9,233 nt of DNA from Deltaproteobacteria bacterium (GCA_021789795.1 JAJYJA010000097.1:1-9233); one strand, 5' to 3'. Positions 1 to 6,985 are shown, numbered from the stretch's first letter. Numbers and translations are program-made. Notes: generated from the sequence alone by a model not told the origin.

Positions 1-1221
1 GTAACGGGCCGGGGTGTCGTAGTCGCGGGAGTTCTCCCGCAGGGTCTTGCCCACCGCCACCAGCACCGCATCCCCCCCCTGATGGCCGTAGGTGTCGTTG
101 ATCTTCTTGAAGTAATCGATATCCATCATGATGCAGGAAAGCCTACCCTCTTGGCGAACGGCCTTAAGCACCGCCAGTTCGAAGAGGTGCATCATGAACA
201 GCCGGTTATAGACATGGGTCAAGGGGTCCTTGGTTACCAGGTTCTTGATCTTCTGGCGCATGACCTCGAAACTCTCCGCCAACTCGCCGATCTCGTCTTG
301 TGAGGGCTCGATCTCCAGCTCGGTCGAGTAGTTGAAGGCCACGATATCCTTGGTGGCCTTGGAGAGCTTGCGGATCGGGCTGGAGATCCTGAAGGCGACA
401 AACAGCAGGATCCACACCGACACCCAGCCCACGATCAACATGGCGGCCACGATCCGGTTCTTCAAGGAGGTTAGGTCGGCCTGGTAGAATCCAGCCGGCA
501 CCACCAGGGTAAGATCGGCGCCCAGCAGGGTATCGCGGGTCCGGTAGGTATAGACGCCTCCCTGCCGCTCGATCCGGCCCGGCGAGAGGTTGGAGGTTAG
601 ATGCCCCAGCACCTCCGCCGCCATCGGATGCAAGGGATTCTGTTGCACGGGAGTCAACAGATTACGGCCCTGCTCGCTGAGCAAGACGGCGCAACCGCTG
701 ATCCGCAGGTAGGAACGGATACTGGCCGCCAGTTGCCCCTGATCGATGGCAATGACCAGGAAGGCCCGGCCGGTGGGGGTCTGGGTAGGCCAAATCAGGT
801 ACAACTCGTCGGATTGGCGGCGAAACAGGGGCTCGACCTGACCGTGCTGGGCGACCTCGTCCAGCCAGGAACGAAACTCCGCCGGGATATGCCGGCCTTC
901 GACATGATAGAGGGAGATCGAGTGAAAAAGGGGGTTGCGATGGGCAAGTCCGGCAAAAAACGCCTTGGTCTCCGCCTCGGAGCTCAGACTACAGGCGTTT
1001 TGCTGCGTAAAGGCGGTCAGCTCCTGCTCAATCTGTCCGATCTCCTTGTTCAGAGATTTGGTTAGCTGATAGATCACCTCGCTGCTCTGCAAGGTTATGA
1101 TCCGATCGGAATTCTCCCTGGTGCTGTTGGCAAAGGTATAATAACTGATAAAGCCGAAAATGGTCAGGGTGGCGACCAGAACCGTCCCGAAACTGGTGAT
1201 GAGCTTGGCGTGTATCTTCAT
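1..1221 (-). CDS. Membrane-bound diguanylate cyclase (sensor-HAMP-GGDEF), 3' end cut off by window edge
   Basis: Makes cyclic di-GMP from two GTP in response to an extracytoplasmic signal. 407 residues are present, from ATG at 1221 to the left edge. TM1 lies at about residues 8-28 and TM2 at about 254-275, enclosing a periplasmic region of about 225 residues that resembles a Cache-type sensor (the IAIDQGQLAASI and CAVLLSEQGRNLL stretches). A HAMP linker follows at about 276-327 (ISSPIRKLSKATKDI, then DEIGELAESFEVM). The cyclase domain begins near 330 with KDPLTHVYNRLFM and continues with MDIDYFKKINDTYGHQGGD at about 366-384. The frame stops at ARY, directly where the GG(D/E)EF motif is expected, so catalytic competence cannot be judged here. 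The start is preceded by a weak AAGTGAGAG. It lies 36 bases after the DUF2892 stop and is probably cotranscribed with that gene. Confidence 0.92.
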   Translation of the reverse strand, partial: MKIHAKLITSFGTVLVATLTIFGFISYYTFANSTRENSDRIITLQSSEVIYQLTKSLNKEIGQIEQELTAFTQQNACSLSSEAETKAFFAGLAHRNPLFHSISLYHVEGRHIPAEFRSWLDEVAQHGQVEPLFRRQSDELYLIWPTQTPTGRAFLVIAIDQGQLAASIRSYLRISGCAVLLSEQGRNLLTPVQQNPLHPMAAEVLGHLTSNLSPGRIERQGGVYTYRTRDTLLGADLTLVVPAGFYQADLTSLKNRIVAAMLIVGWVSVWILLFVAFRISSPIRKLSKATKDIVAFNYSTELEIEPSQDEIGELAESFEVMRQKIKNLVTKDPLTHVYNRLFMMHLFELAVLKAVRQEGRLSCIMMDIDYFKKINDTYGHQGGDAVLVAVGKTLRENSRDYDTPARY

Positions 1222-1257
1222 CTCTCACTTGACGGCTGGAATTTGCGGCAAACTAGA

Positions 1258-1482
1258 TTATTTAGTTTTGCAAGAACCACCACAAGTGCTTAAACCGATC
1301 AATCTGTAGAGAGGACAGAAGCGGCTAAGACCGGTCAAGAGCGGCAAAAAAGCCACCACCTTGATAATATTCTGCGAGGTGCCTGGAGAGACGACGGGGT
1401 TGGGCAGGTAGCCGATATATCCCAAGGCAGCGGCGATCAACAGCCGGATGAGCATATCAACGATTCCGACATTCTTCTGCAT
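1258..1482 (-). CDS. DUF2892 / YgaP-type small inner-membrane protein
   Basis: A 74-residue protein with two predicted membrane helices at about 9-27 and 38-55. It has the family features of the C-terminal membrane domain of E. coli YgaP: an N-terminal NVGIVDMLIRLL stretch, a mid-protein Gly/Pro turn, and the LLTGLSRFCPLYRLIGLST segment containing the CPLY motif (C56). In YgaP this domain anchors a rhodanese. Here it stands alone, with no rhodanese fused. The tail carries two further cysteines (C67, C71), so thiol or persulfide chemistry at the membrane is possible, but that is inference. The start is well supported by AAGGAGAAC just upstream. A strong terminator hairpin lies only about 30 bases before the ribosome site, so expression probably depends on read-through from the upstream small gene. 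The cyclase gene follows closely downstream. Confidence 0.85.
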   Translation of the reverse strand: MQKNVGIVDMLIRLLIAAALGYIGYLPNPVVSPGTSQNIIKVVAFLPLLTGLSRFCPLYRLIGLSTCGGSCKTK

Positions 1483-1511
1483 GTGTTCTCCTTGAAGATA
1501 GCAATCACACC

Positions 1512-1552
1512 AATAAAAAAAGAGCTGTCCAGCCTCGCGGTTGGACAGCTCT
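1512..1552 (-). terminator. Rho-independent terminator after the ExtJ-like gene
   Basis: Read on the minus strand, an 11-bp perfect stem pairs AGAGCTGTCCA (1542-1552) with TGGACAGCTCT (1521-1531) around a 10-base loop. It is followed directly by a run of Ts (1514-1520). It ends the ExtJ-like transcript and lies just before the ribosome site of DUF2892, so it may act as a partial terminator inside an operon. Confidence 0.9.
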
Positions 1553-1556
1553 CGAG

Positions 1557-1578
1557 GTTCCAGGCTCAGGCCAGGAAC
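1557..1578 (-). other. Second 3'-UTR hairpin next to the terminator
   Basis: On the minus strand GTTCC...GGAAC forms a 5-bp outer stem, continues through an A-A mismatch into a GGC/GCC inner stem, and has a short loop. It sits between the stop of the ExtJ-like gene and the terminator hairpin. Tandem 3' hairpins of this kind often protect abundant small mRNAs from 3' exonucleases; that role is inferred. Confidence 0.4.
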
Positions 1579-1590
1579 TGTGGCCAGGGA

Positions 1591-1794
1591 TTAGCAGCCC
1601 TCGACCGCCTTCTTCTTGTTGCCGGTAACCTTGATCGGCTTGCCAGCCTCGATCTTGCCAGCGTCAGCGGCCTTGCAATCCAGGGTAACGGTGGTGCCCT
1701 GAACGGACTTCACCTCGCAGTTAAAGGCATAGGTAACCGCAACCGTGCCAGCGGTGAATGCCAGAGCCATAGCCAACGCGATCATCTTCTTCAT
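1591..1794 (-). CDS. Small secreted three-cysteine protein, ExtJ-like
   Basis: A 67-residue preprotein. Residues 1-23 are a clear Sec signal peptide (KK, then a hydrophobic Ala/Leu-rich core, cleavage after TYA). The mature part is only about 44 residues with three cysteines (C26, C40 and the C-terminal C67). It has a beta-rich pattern (CEVKSVQGTTVTLDCK, then GKPIKV) like small OB/SH3-type folds, ending in KKKAVEGC. From memory this matches the small ExtJ protein of the selenite/tellurite reduction (ext) operons of Geobacter-type bacteria. The assignment is tentative because no other ext gene is visible. AAGGAGAGAGAAC precedes the ATG. It has its own promoter, nearly identical to that of the neighbouring thioredoxin gene, and its own terminator, so it is probably highly expressed. 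TlpA is a plausible redox partner (inference). Confidence 0.72.
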   Translation of the reverse strand: MKKMIALAMALAFTAGTVAVTYAFNCEVKSVQGTTVTLDCKAADAGKIEAGKPIKVTGNKKKAVEGC

Positions 1795-1863
1795 TGTTCT
1801 CTCTCCTTGGGTAAAATTAAGTGATTGTTCTTACTGCCACCATAGCCGCCCATCCCCGCCGCT

Positions 1864-1873
1864 TGACGCGTCA
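1864..1873. promoter_or_regulatory. Short perfect palindrome in the ExtJ-like leader
   Basis: TGACGCGTCA is a perfect 10-bp palindrome, extendable to 18 bp (1860-1877) with one G-T pair. It lies between the predicted transcription start and the ribosome site, where it could be a repressor operator. No regulator is identified. Confidence 0.3.
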
Positions 1874-1908
1874 GGCGACTAAACAACCCGGATAAAATTA
1901 CAGGACGG

Positions 1909-1936
1909 AATTTACTCCAAATAACTCCCCTGTCAA
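1909..1936 (-). promoter_or_regulatory. Sigma70-type promoter of the ExtJ-like gene
   Basis: On the minus strand a perfect -35 TTGACA (1931-1936) is followed after 16 bases by TAAATT (1909-1914), 4 of 6 to TATAAT. It lies in the gap after the TlpA gene and implies a leader of about 105 bases. The spacer holds GGGGAG then TTATTTG, closely resembling the thioredoxin promoter. Confidence 0.65.
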
Positions 1937-1974
1937 CCAAAAATTATCCCCCTTCCCGACTTGGCCGCCGGTGG

Positions 1975-2472
1975 CTACTGTAGCACCTGCTTGACTGCCG
2001 CCACAAAGGTATCATGGCTGGTCAAACCGTCAAAACGCCTCTTCACGTTGCCCGCCTGATCGACCAAAAACGAGGCGGGAATGCCATATATCCCACCGAA
2101 ATCACGACTTATTTGTTCATCACCCATCACCACCGGATAGTTGATGCCCTTCTTGCCGATCACCTTCTGCACCGGCCCTTGGCCGTCCTGATCCATCGAC
2201 ACCCCGATGATCTGCAAGCCCTGGGGGCCGAATTCCTTCTGCAGGCTGACCAGGGAGGGTATCTCCTGCACGCAGGGGCCACACCAAGTGGCCCAGAAGT
2301 TGATCAGCACCGCCTTGCCCCGGTACTTGCCGACGTCGACGACCTTTTGATCCTGCACCGAGGGCCGGGCGAACTCCGGCACCTTGGCCGCCTGGGCCTG
2401 GTGAGCGGTGATTCCGGCCCACAGGCCTATGGCCAGCACACCGACGATTTTCTTCCATCTAGCTTGTCTCAT
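1975..2472 (-). CDS. Secreted TlpA/ResA-family thiol-disulfide oxidoreductase
   Basis: A 165-residue periplasmic thioredoxin-fold protein that would reduce or exchange disulfides, as in cytochrome c maturation or thiol repair. Residues 1-29 form a Sec signal (RQARWKK, then a hydrophobic core, cleavage around AQA/A). The catalytic CxxC is in NFWATWCGPCVQEIPSL (C64, C67). The TlpA/AhpC-type VSMDQD stretch is at 91-96, and the cis-Pro loop is GIPASFLVD (P132). Length is typical for the family. The mature protein has no cysteine beyond the active pair. The ATG at 2472 is preferred because it gives a proper signal peptide, although the ribosome site is poor (AGG only). The gene has its own promoter and no clear terminator. 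The next gene encodes a tiny secreted Cys-rich protein, which could be a client. No cytochrome biogenesis genes are in view, so a ResA/CcmG role is unproven. Confidence 0.92.
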   Translation of the reverse strand: MRQARWKKIVGVLAIGLWAGITAHQAQAAKVPEFARPSVQDQKVVDVGKYRGKAVLINFWATWCGPCVQEIPSLVSLQKEFGPQGLQIIGVSMDQDGQGPVQKVIGKKGINYPVVMGDEQISRDFGGIYGIPASFLVDQAGNVKRRFDGLTSHDTFVAAVKQVLQ

Positions 2473-2579
2473 GTTTACTTACCTAAAAATGTTTAAGGGA
2501 TTAGCAGGGTCGGGATCGCGGCATAACGGCGAGGCGCCCATATAGTCTAACGCACAATAAGCACGGACTTACGCTTTGA

Positions 2580-2608
2580 CAATTATCCGCAAATAAGCCG
2601 CCTGTCAA
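2580..2608 (-). promoter_or_regulatory. Sigma70-type promoter of the TlpA gene
   Basis: On the minus strand a perfect TTGACA (2603-2608) is followed by a GATAATTG box. ATAATT gives a 16-base spacer, TAATTG gives 17 and GATAAT gives 15. It lies just after the stop of the FliK-like gene and leaves a leader of about 100 bases. Most of it matches the ExtJ-like promoter, including the spacer heptamer TTATTTG. Confidence 0.65.
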
Positions 2609-2625
2609 CAGCGATAAATCCCGCC

Positions 2626-3657
2626 CTAGGCCCGAACGTCCACCAGGGAGAAACTCGCCAGGCGGCCGGCCTTGGCGCTCAACTCCTCCTTGAGGGCCTG
2701 GAAACTCCCCGCCGGCGAGCATCGGCAGGAGATGTCCACTTGGCCGCCGGCCAGGGGCTCCAGTGCCCGGCGGAGGTCCGGCAAATGCTGCCGCAGGTGG
2801 CTGGCGGCCTCGGGCGTGGCCAGGGCAAACACCCCAGTCATCCGCCCGGGTCGGGCGGCGAGAGAGAGGTGAACCGAACCCAGCCTGCTCATGGCCAGAT
2901 AGAAGCTCAGGCTGGAAACCGGGCCGGCATCATTCCCGGAGGACTGCTCCTGGGAGAACATCCACTCACCCCGGCCCGCCTGCTCGGCGAAGAAGACCGG
3001 GAACAGCCAATAGTTGCCCGTCCCTGATGCCGGCGGCTGCTGATTAAGCTGGGCATGGGCCTCGACCATGCGGCCCAGTCTAGACAGGGCCGGGTCGCTG
3101 GCCTCTAGCAGGCCCTTGACGAGATTGACGGCCTCGGCGGGGCGGGAAACGCCCCCCTGGGTCTCCGCCCCGGAAGGCCCCAGCAGTCCAAGCTGGGAAA
3201 CAAACCGGAGGAGACGCAACGGGTTGGGAACGGCGTCCACGGCGCCCTCGGCCCACGGCAGCCCACCCAATGGCGTCTTCGCTCCCCCCAAGTCGGAGGT
3301 CGTGAAAGCGCCGGACTCGCCTGCGGACAACAACTCGGGCAGCAGGAGCCGCAGCAGCTCGAAGGCGACGTTCGCCTTGCCCGCCAGGGCCAGGGGCGTC
3401 TGGTTCCCGCCCGCCGCCTCGAACCAAAACTCCCGGCCCACCTCCAGGGCGACGGTGGCGGCGGCCCTAAACGTCCCCCGCTCGGTGAGCACGGTAAGCG
3501 CCCCGTTTCCGTCTGCGGCGATCACCCGGCCCTTGAGCAGCAGACCGGGCTCCAGCCCCGCCGTCCCCCCGGAAGACGCCCCCGCCACCTTGCCCGCGTA
3601 AGCCTGCTCCCGCGCCAGACGGCCAGGATCCGGCGGAGGCGAGCCGCTGATCTTCAT
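2626..3657 (-). CDS. FliK-like protein (hook-length-control C-terminal domain)
   Basis: 343 residues, Ala/Gly/Leu/Pro-rich with no signal peptide. Residues about 38-82 (LLLKGRVIAADGNGALTVL, then RAAATVALEVGREFWFEA) look like the small beta domain found near the N-terminus of FliK-like proteins. Residues about 215-240 (YWLFPVFFAEQAGRGEW) and 252-310 (YLAMSRLGSVHLSLAARPG, then TPEAASHLRQHLPDLRRALE) match the pattern of the FliK C-terminal domain: an LG-x-V strand, a Gly turn, and a helix ending LPxLRxxLE. FliK measures flagellar hook length and switches export specificity. No other flagellar gene is in the window, so the physiological role is uncertain. The start overlaps the stop of the kinase gene in ATGA, which implies translational coupling and a shared pathway. 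It could also be a FliK paralogue used as a regulatory or secretion partner. Confidence 0.68.
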   Translation of the reverse strand: MKISGSPPPDPGRLAREQAYAGKVAGASSGGTAGLEPGLLLKGRVIAADGNGALTVLTERGTFRAAATVALEVGREFWFEAAGGNQTPLALAGKANVAFELLRLLLPELLSAGESGAFTTSDLGGAKTPLGGLPWAEGAVDAVPNPLRLLRFVSQLGLLGPSGAETQGGVSRPAEAVNLVKGLLEASDPALSRLGRMVEAHAQLNQQPPASGTGNYWLFPVFFAEQAGRGEWMFSQEQSSGNDAGPVSSLSFYLAMSRLGSVHLSLAARPGRMTGVFALATPEAASHLRQHLPDLRRALEPLAGGQVDISCRCSPAGSFQALKEELSAKAGRLASFSLVDVRA

Positions 3658-5489
3658 CTCGGCGGGGACAGGGGCAGCAGCACCATCACCTCGGTGCCCA
3701 CCGCCTTCCGGTTAATCACGAAATGGCCCTGGTGGGCGGCCACAATCCGCTCCACCATCGCCAGACCCATGCCGGTGCCGTAGCTCTTGGTGGTGTAAAA
3801 CGGCTCCCGGGCCCGACGGAGCTGCTCGTCGTCGATGCCCTTGCCGCTGTCGGTGATGATGATCTTAAGCCAGGGCGTCTCCCTAACCAGCTCGATGGTC
3901 AGCCGTCCCCCCTCGGACATGGCCTCGATGGCATTTTTCAACAGATGAACCAGCATCTTGCTGATCTGAACCGAATCCAGTTCCAGGGTCAGCTCGGGAT
4001 CGGGCACGATGGTCTGCACCGTGATCTTGCGCTTGTTGATGTCGGGCTGCATCAAGAGCAGCACCTTGTGCAGCAGGGGGGAAAGCCGTACCGGCTCAAG
4101 GTGGAACTCGGTGTGGGTTACGAAATCGAACAAATCGGCCAGGGTGACCTCCAGCCGACTCGCCTCCCGGTAAACCAGGTCGGCGTAATTGGCCATCTCC
4201 TGATCGTGGGTCTTCTTGGCCATCAGCCTGGCCAGGCCGCCGATGGAGGTAATGGGGTTCTGCAGGGTGTGGAGCATCTGGGAGGCCATGTGCCCCAAGG
4301 CGGAGAAACGCTCCGCCTCGATCAGCAGGTCCTTGTTCTTGTCCAGTTCGTGGTTGACCGCCTCCAGTTCGGCGATGGTCTTTTGCATGTTTAAGTGCAG
4401 CCGGGTGTGCTCGATGACCAGGCTCGCCTGGCTGGAAAACAGCTCCAAGGCGCTGACGTGGCTCTCGCTGATCTCCTGGCGGGTGACGAAGTTGTCGGCG
4501 ATGATCACCCCCAGGGGCCGGCGCGGCGAGAAGAGCGGCACCGCCACGAAGCTGTCGGTACCCAGCAGCTCCACCATCCCCCCCGGCTCAAACCCTTCGA
4601 TCTTGCCGGCCACCACGTTTAGACTCCGGCGCTCCAGGGCGACGCGCACCAGGAGGTGACCGGTGTCGCTCATCGGGACACTAAGACCCTGGATCAGCCG
4701 GTTAAGCCCCTGGCCGCCGTTGGCCCGGCAGAGGTTCGCCTCCTTGACCAGATCGGAGAAGTCGAGCCGCTTCCGATTCAGCTCCTCCCACACCCGGCCC
4801 GCCTCTTCCCGGCAGCCGGGGCCGATGGCCAGCCGCCCCTGGAGGGTCTGGGTCTCGGGATCGACCAAGGCCAAGAAGGCGCGGTTGAAACGCAGCCCCT
4901 CGTTGGCGGTGATCCCCACCAAGATGGCCTGGAGGATCTCGTCCAACTCCACCGAGCTAAGGTAAACGGAGTTCATCTTCAGCGAGAGCTGGTGCATCAG
5001 TTGGATCCGGAAGTTGGCGTTTTCCAGATCGAACTGATACTGGCGGTTCTGAATCACCAGCCGCCGCTTCTCAAGATTTTTCCGCACCGCGAGCAAGATC
5101 TCTTCCAGCCGCACCGGCTTGGTCAGATAGTCGTCCGCCCCCCGCCGGAGGCAGTCCAGGGCGGTTTGCAGGTCGGTGCTGCCGGTGAGCATGATCACCG
5201 CCAGGAGCGGATACCTCTCCCGGATCAGGGCCAGCACCTCCCGTCCGGGCAGATCGGGCAGGCCTAAGTCCAAAAGCACCAAGGCCACTGGCCGGCTCTC
5301 CAGGAGAGCAAAACATTCCGCCGCGGACCTGGCCTCCAGGGTAGGCAGCCCCTTGTCCTCGAAAAAGATCCTGAGCGGCTCCCGGATGAGCGGATCGTCA
5401 TCGACCACCACGACCACCTCGCCGCCGAGCAGCAGCTCGGCCTGGTAGTCGCTGGGGGTATGCTGGAATCCGGAGAGGGTGACGTTCAT
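3654..5489 (-). CDS. Sensor histidine kinase with N-terminal receiver (REC-GAF-HisKA-HATPase)
   Basis: A 611-residue soluble kinase with no membrane segment. The receiver domain is at about 23-140, with acidic DDD at 30-32, phosphoacceptor D74 (LLDLGLPD), T102 (MLTGS) and K124 (TKP). A linker helix is at 140-175 and a GAF domain at about 178-365. A coiled coil spans about 366-396. The HisKA box is ALGHMASQMLHTLQNPITSI with H407. The ATPase domain at about 500-608 has an N box (LLKNAIEAM, N519), G1 (DSGKGI), F box (FYTTK) and G2 (GTGMGLAM). The residue after H407 is Thr instead of the usual Glu or Asp, a notable variant. An input receiver in front suggests it is phosphorylated by another kinase. 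The start codon has no good ribosome site; a later GTG near codon 25 is possible. It is coupled by an ATGA overlap to the FliK-like gene. Confidence 0.93.
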   Translation of the reverse strand: MNVTLSGFQHTPSDYQAELLLGGEVVVVVDDDPLIREPLRIFFEDKGLPTLEARSAAECFALLESRPVALVLLDLGLPDLPGREVLALIRERYPLLAVIMLTGSTDLQTALDCLRRGADDYLTKPVRLEEILLAVRKNLEKRRLVIQNRQYQFDLENANFRIQLMHQLSLKMNSVYLSSVELDEILQAILVGITANEGLRFNRAFLALVDPETQTLQGRLAIGPGCREEAGRVWEELNRKRLDFSDLVKEANLCRANGGQGLNRLIQGLSVPMSDTGHLLVRVALERRSLNVVAGKIEGFEPGGMVELLGTDSFVAVPLFSPRRPLGVIIADNFVTRQEISESHVSALELFSSQASLVIEHTRLHLNMQKTIAELEAVNHELDKNKDLLIEAERFSALGHMASQMLHTLQNPITSIGGLARLMAKKTHDQEMANYADLVYREASRLEVTLADLFDFVTHTEFHLEPVRLSPLLHKVLLLMQPDINKRKITVQTIVPDPELTLELDSVQISKMLVHLLKNAIEAMSEGGRLTIELVRETPWLKIIITDSGKGIDDEQLRRAREPFYTTKSYGTGMGLAMVERIVAAHQGHFVINRKAVGTEVMVLLPLSPPR

Positions 5490-5542
5490 AGGCTTAAAAA
5501 CACCAGGGACTGTTATTTGGGCAACTGGCCGGGCATGGCCCC

Positions 5543-5571
5543 ACGCTATTAAGGAAGGGGGCTTCTGTCAA
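5543..5571 (-). promoter_or_regulatory. Possible promoter of the kinase-FliK-like operon
   Basis: On the minus strand TTGACA (5566-5571) is perfect, but the -10 region is weak (TAGCGT at 17 bases; TTAATA nearer). It sits between the transporter terminator and the kinase start, the only place a dedicated promoter could be. Confidence 0.35.
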
Positions 5572-5573
5572 GG

Positions 5574-5616
5574 ACAAAGAAAAGGGCCACCCCGGAACGC
5601 CGTCCGGAATGGCCCT
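5574..5616 (-). terminator. Rho-independent terminator of the YeeE transporter gene
   Basis: On the minus strand AGGGCCA pairs with TGGCCCT and, after a 2x2 internal mismatch, CCGG pairs with CCGG around an 8-base loop (5583-5616). TTTTCTTTG follows. It lies 29 bases past the transporter stop. Confidence 0.85.
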
Positions 5617-5644
5617 GTCAACGCCGCGCAACAGACGACGGTTA

Positions 5645-6967
5645 CTACATCTCGACTATCAACTTGTTGCTCTCCTCGTTCCAGTCCACCACCACGTACC
5701 AGAGGGCCATCGCCCCCAAAATCAGGGCCAGGGTGCCGCCGTAGCCCAGGAAGGTGTCGGGCAGAAACACCCTGGCCCCCAGCTTGCCGTTGGCCTCGAA
5801 CTCCGCGGCCCGGAACCACTTGGTCATCAGGGCGTTGCTGATCGCGAAGAAGGGCACGACGATCCACAGCTTGACCTGGCCCTCTCCCACCCGCCAGAGG
5901 GTGCCGGTGCCGCAGCCCCCGGCCAGCATGGCGCCGAAGCCGAAGACCAGGCCGCCCACCACCCCGCCCCAGCCGAAGGTGCCGCGCACGTAGTTGTTCT
6001 TGCTGAGCACCGCCAGAGGCTTCTGCAGGGTGCCGATGCCATCCACGTCCTCGACCGCCGCGTCCACGTCCACGCCCTGGGCCTGATTGGACACCTCCTC
6101 CATGGCGCTGGAGAAGGTATCACGCACCGAGCGCAGCCGCTCCGGCACGTGATACTTAAGCACCGTGGCCCCGATGGCCACGATGCAGATGCTGAGCGCC
6201 ACCGACTTGGCCATGGTGCAGTCGCCGGTCATGTGGGGCTCGCGGAAGCCTTGGATCATGCACCAGCGCCCACGCTGCATCGAATAACCGAGCACCGCCG
6301 AAAGCAACATCAGCCCGCCCAGAGAGGCGGCATAGCTGCTCTCGCTGACGCTGTAGGCGTGAGCGCCCCAGATCAAGGCCGCTATGCAGATCACACCAAG
6401 GATAACCTGCAAGGCCCGCGGCAGCTCCACGGTGGTGCCGCCGCCGGTGCCCCAGGTGATGTGCTCCATCTCCCAGTAGATATACTTTAGACCGGCGATG
6501 GCCCCGAAGATCAAACCTACCCACATGGCGAAGCCACTGGCCGAAAGGTTGCCGATGGCGTTGTAGAAACCACCCACGTTACAGCCACCGGCCAGGGTGG
6601 CGCCGATGCCCATGAAGATGCCGGCGAACACCGCCTTGACCCGCTCCCAGGCCGGGGGGACGCGGATGGCGAAGTTACTGCCCAGGTTGGCGGAGATGAA
6701 GGCCCCGGCAACAAATCCGATACCGATCACCGAGCCGGAGTCCATCAGCGGCCCCTTGGGCGCCTCCTTGAACACCCCGATTCCGTAGAGGATCCAGTCG
6801 CCCCAGTTGCGCACCGCCCCCACCGCCCCCCAGGGCCGCCACCAGGCCATGAGCAGGACACTGAACAGTCCGACGATGATGCCCACCGTGTTGGCGCTCC
6901 ACTCGTCCTGGCACAACTTCTTGTACAGCCCCTGCATCTTGCCCAAAAAGATACTCTCTTCCGCCAT
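5645..6967 (-). CDS. yeeE: YeeE/YedE-family sulfur (thiosulfate-type) transporter
   Basis: 440 residues of polytopic inner-membrane protein with internal duplication. Family members (TsuA/YeeE) import thiosulfate and are thought to pass it along a line of cysteines. Each half has the hallmark AGGC turn: TLAGGCNVGGFYN (C129) and MLAGGCGTGTLWRVGEG (C352). A third cysteine sits in QRGRWCMIQGFRE (C236). This three-cysteine set resembles the functional cysteines known in TsuA, although one-to-one equivalence is not shown here. A long hydrophilic stretch at about 272-328 (acidic, VDVDAAVEDVD) separates the halves. The start chosen is the ATG at 6967, because GGAGGAGAA lies directly before it; an in-frame ATG at 7030 would add 21 unlikely residues. 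It is transcribed away from tusA, unlike clusters in which the transporter and tusA are collinear. It has its own terminator. Confidence 0.92.
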   Translation of the reverse strand: MAEESIFLGKMQGLYKKLCQDEWSANTVGIIVGLFSVLLMAWWRPWGAVGAVRNWGDWILYGIGVFKEAPKGPLMDSGSVIGIGFVAGAFISANLGSNFAIRVPPAWERVKAVFAGIFMGIGATLAGGCNVGGFYNAIGNLSASGFAMWVGLIFGAIAGLKYIYWEMEHITWGTGGGTTVELPRALQVILGVICIAALIWGAHAYSVSESSYAASLGGLMLLSAVLGYSMQRGRWCMIQGFREPHMTGDCTMAKSVALSICIVAIGATVLKYHVPERLRSVRDTFSSAMEEVSNQAQGVDVDAAVEDVDGIGTLQKPLAVLSKNNYVRGTFGWGGVVGGLVFGFGAMLAGGCGTGTLWRVGEGQVKLWIVVPFFAISNALMTKWFRAAEFEANGKLGARVFLPDTFLGYGGTLALILGAMALWYVVVDWNEESNKLIVEM

Positions 6968-6985
6968 TTCTCCTCCTCCCCCTGT

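Noticed and set aside
2014..2496. A 160-codon open frame on the plus strand opposite the TlpA gene
   Set aside because: TlpA has a signal peptide and the WCGPC motif on the minus strand; the plus frame has no supported start and no recognisable domain.
2576..2608. Inverted pair TTGACA / TGTCAA suggesting a divergent promoter toward the FliK-like gene
   Set aside because: The plus-strand TTGACA has no -10 at a suitable distance and would only make antisense RNA; the minus-strand one is a convincing TlpA promoter.
3723..4394. A 223-codon open frame on the plus strand opposite the kinase
   Set aside because: The opposite strand encodes intact HisKA and ATPase motifs; this frame is a mirror of that codon bias.
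5609..6490. A 293-codon open frame on the plus strand opposite the YeeE gene
   Set aside because: It is antisense to clear transporter coding, rich in His/Ala/Gln as GC-rich shadow frames are, and has no ribosome site or family pattern.
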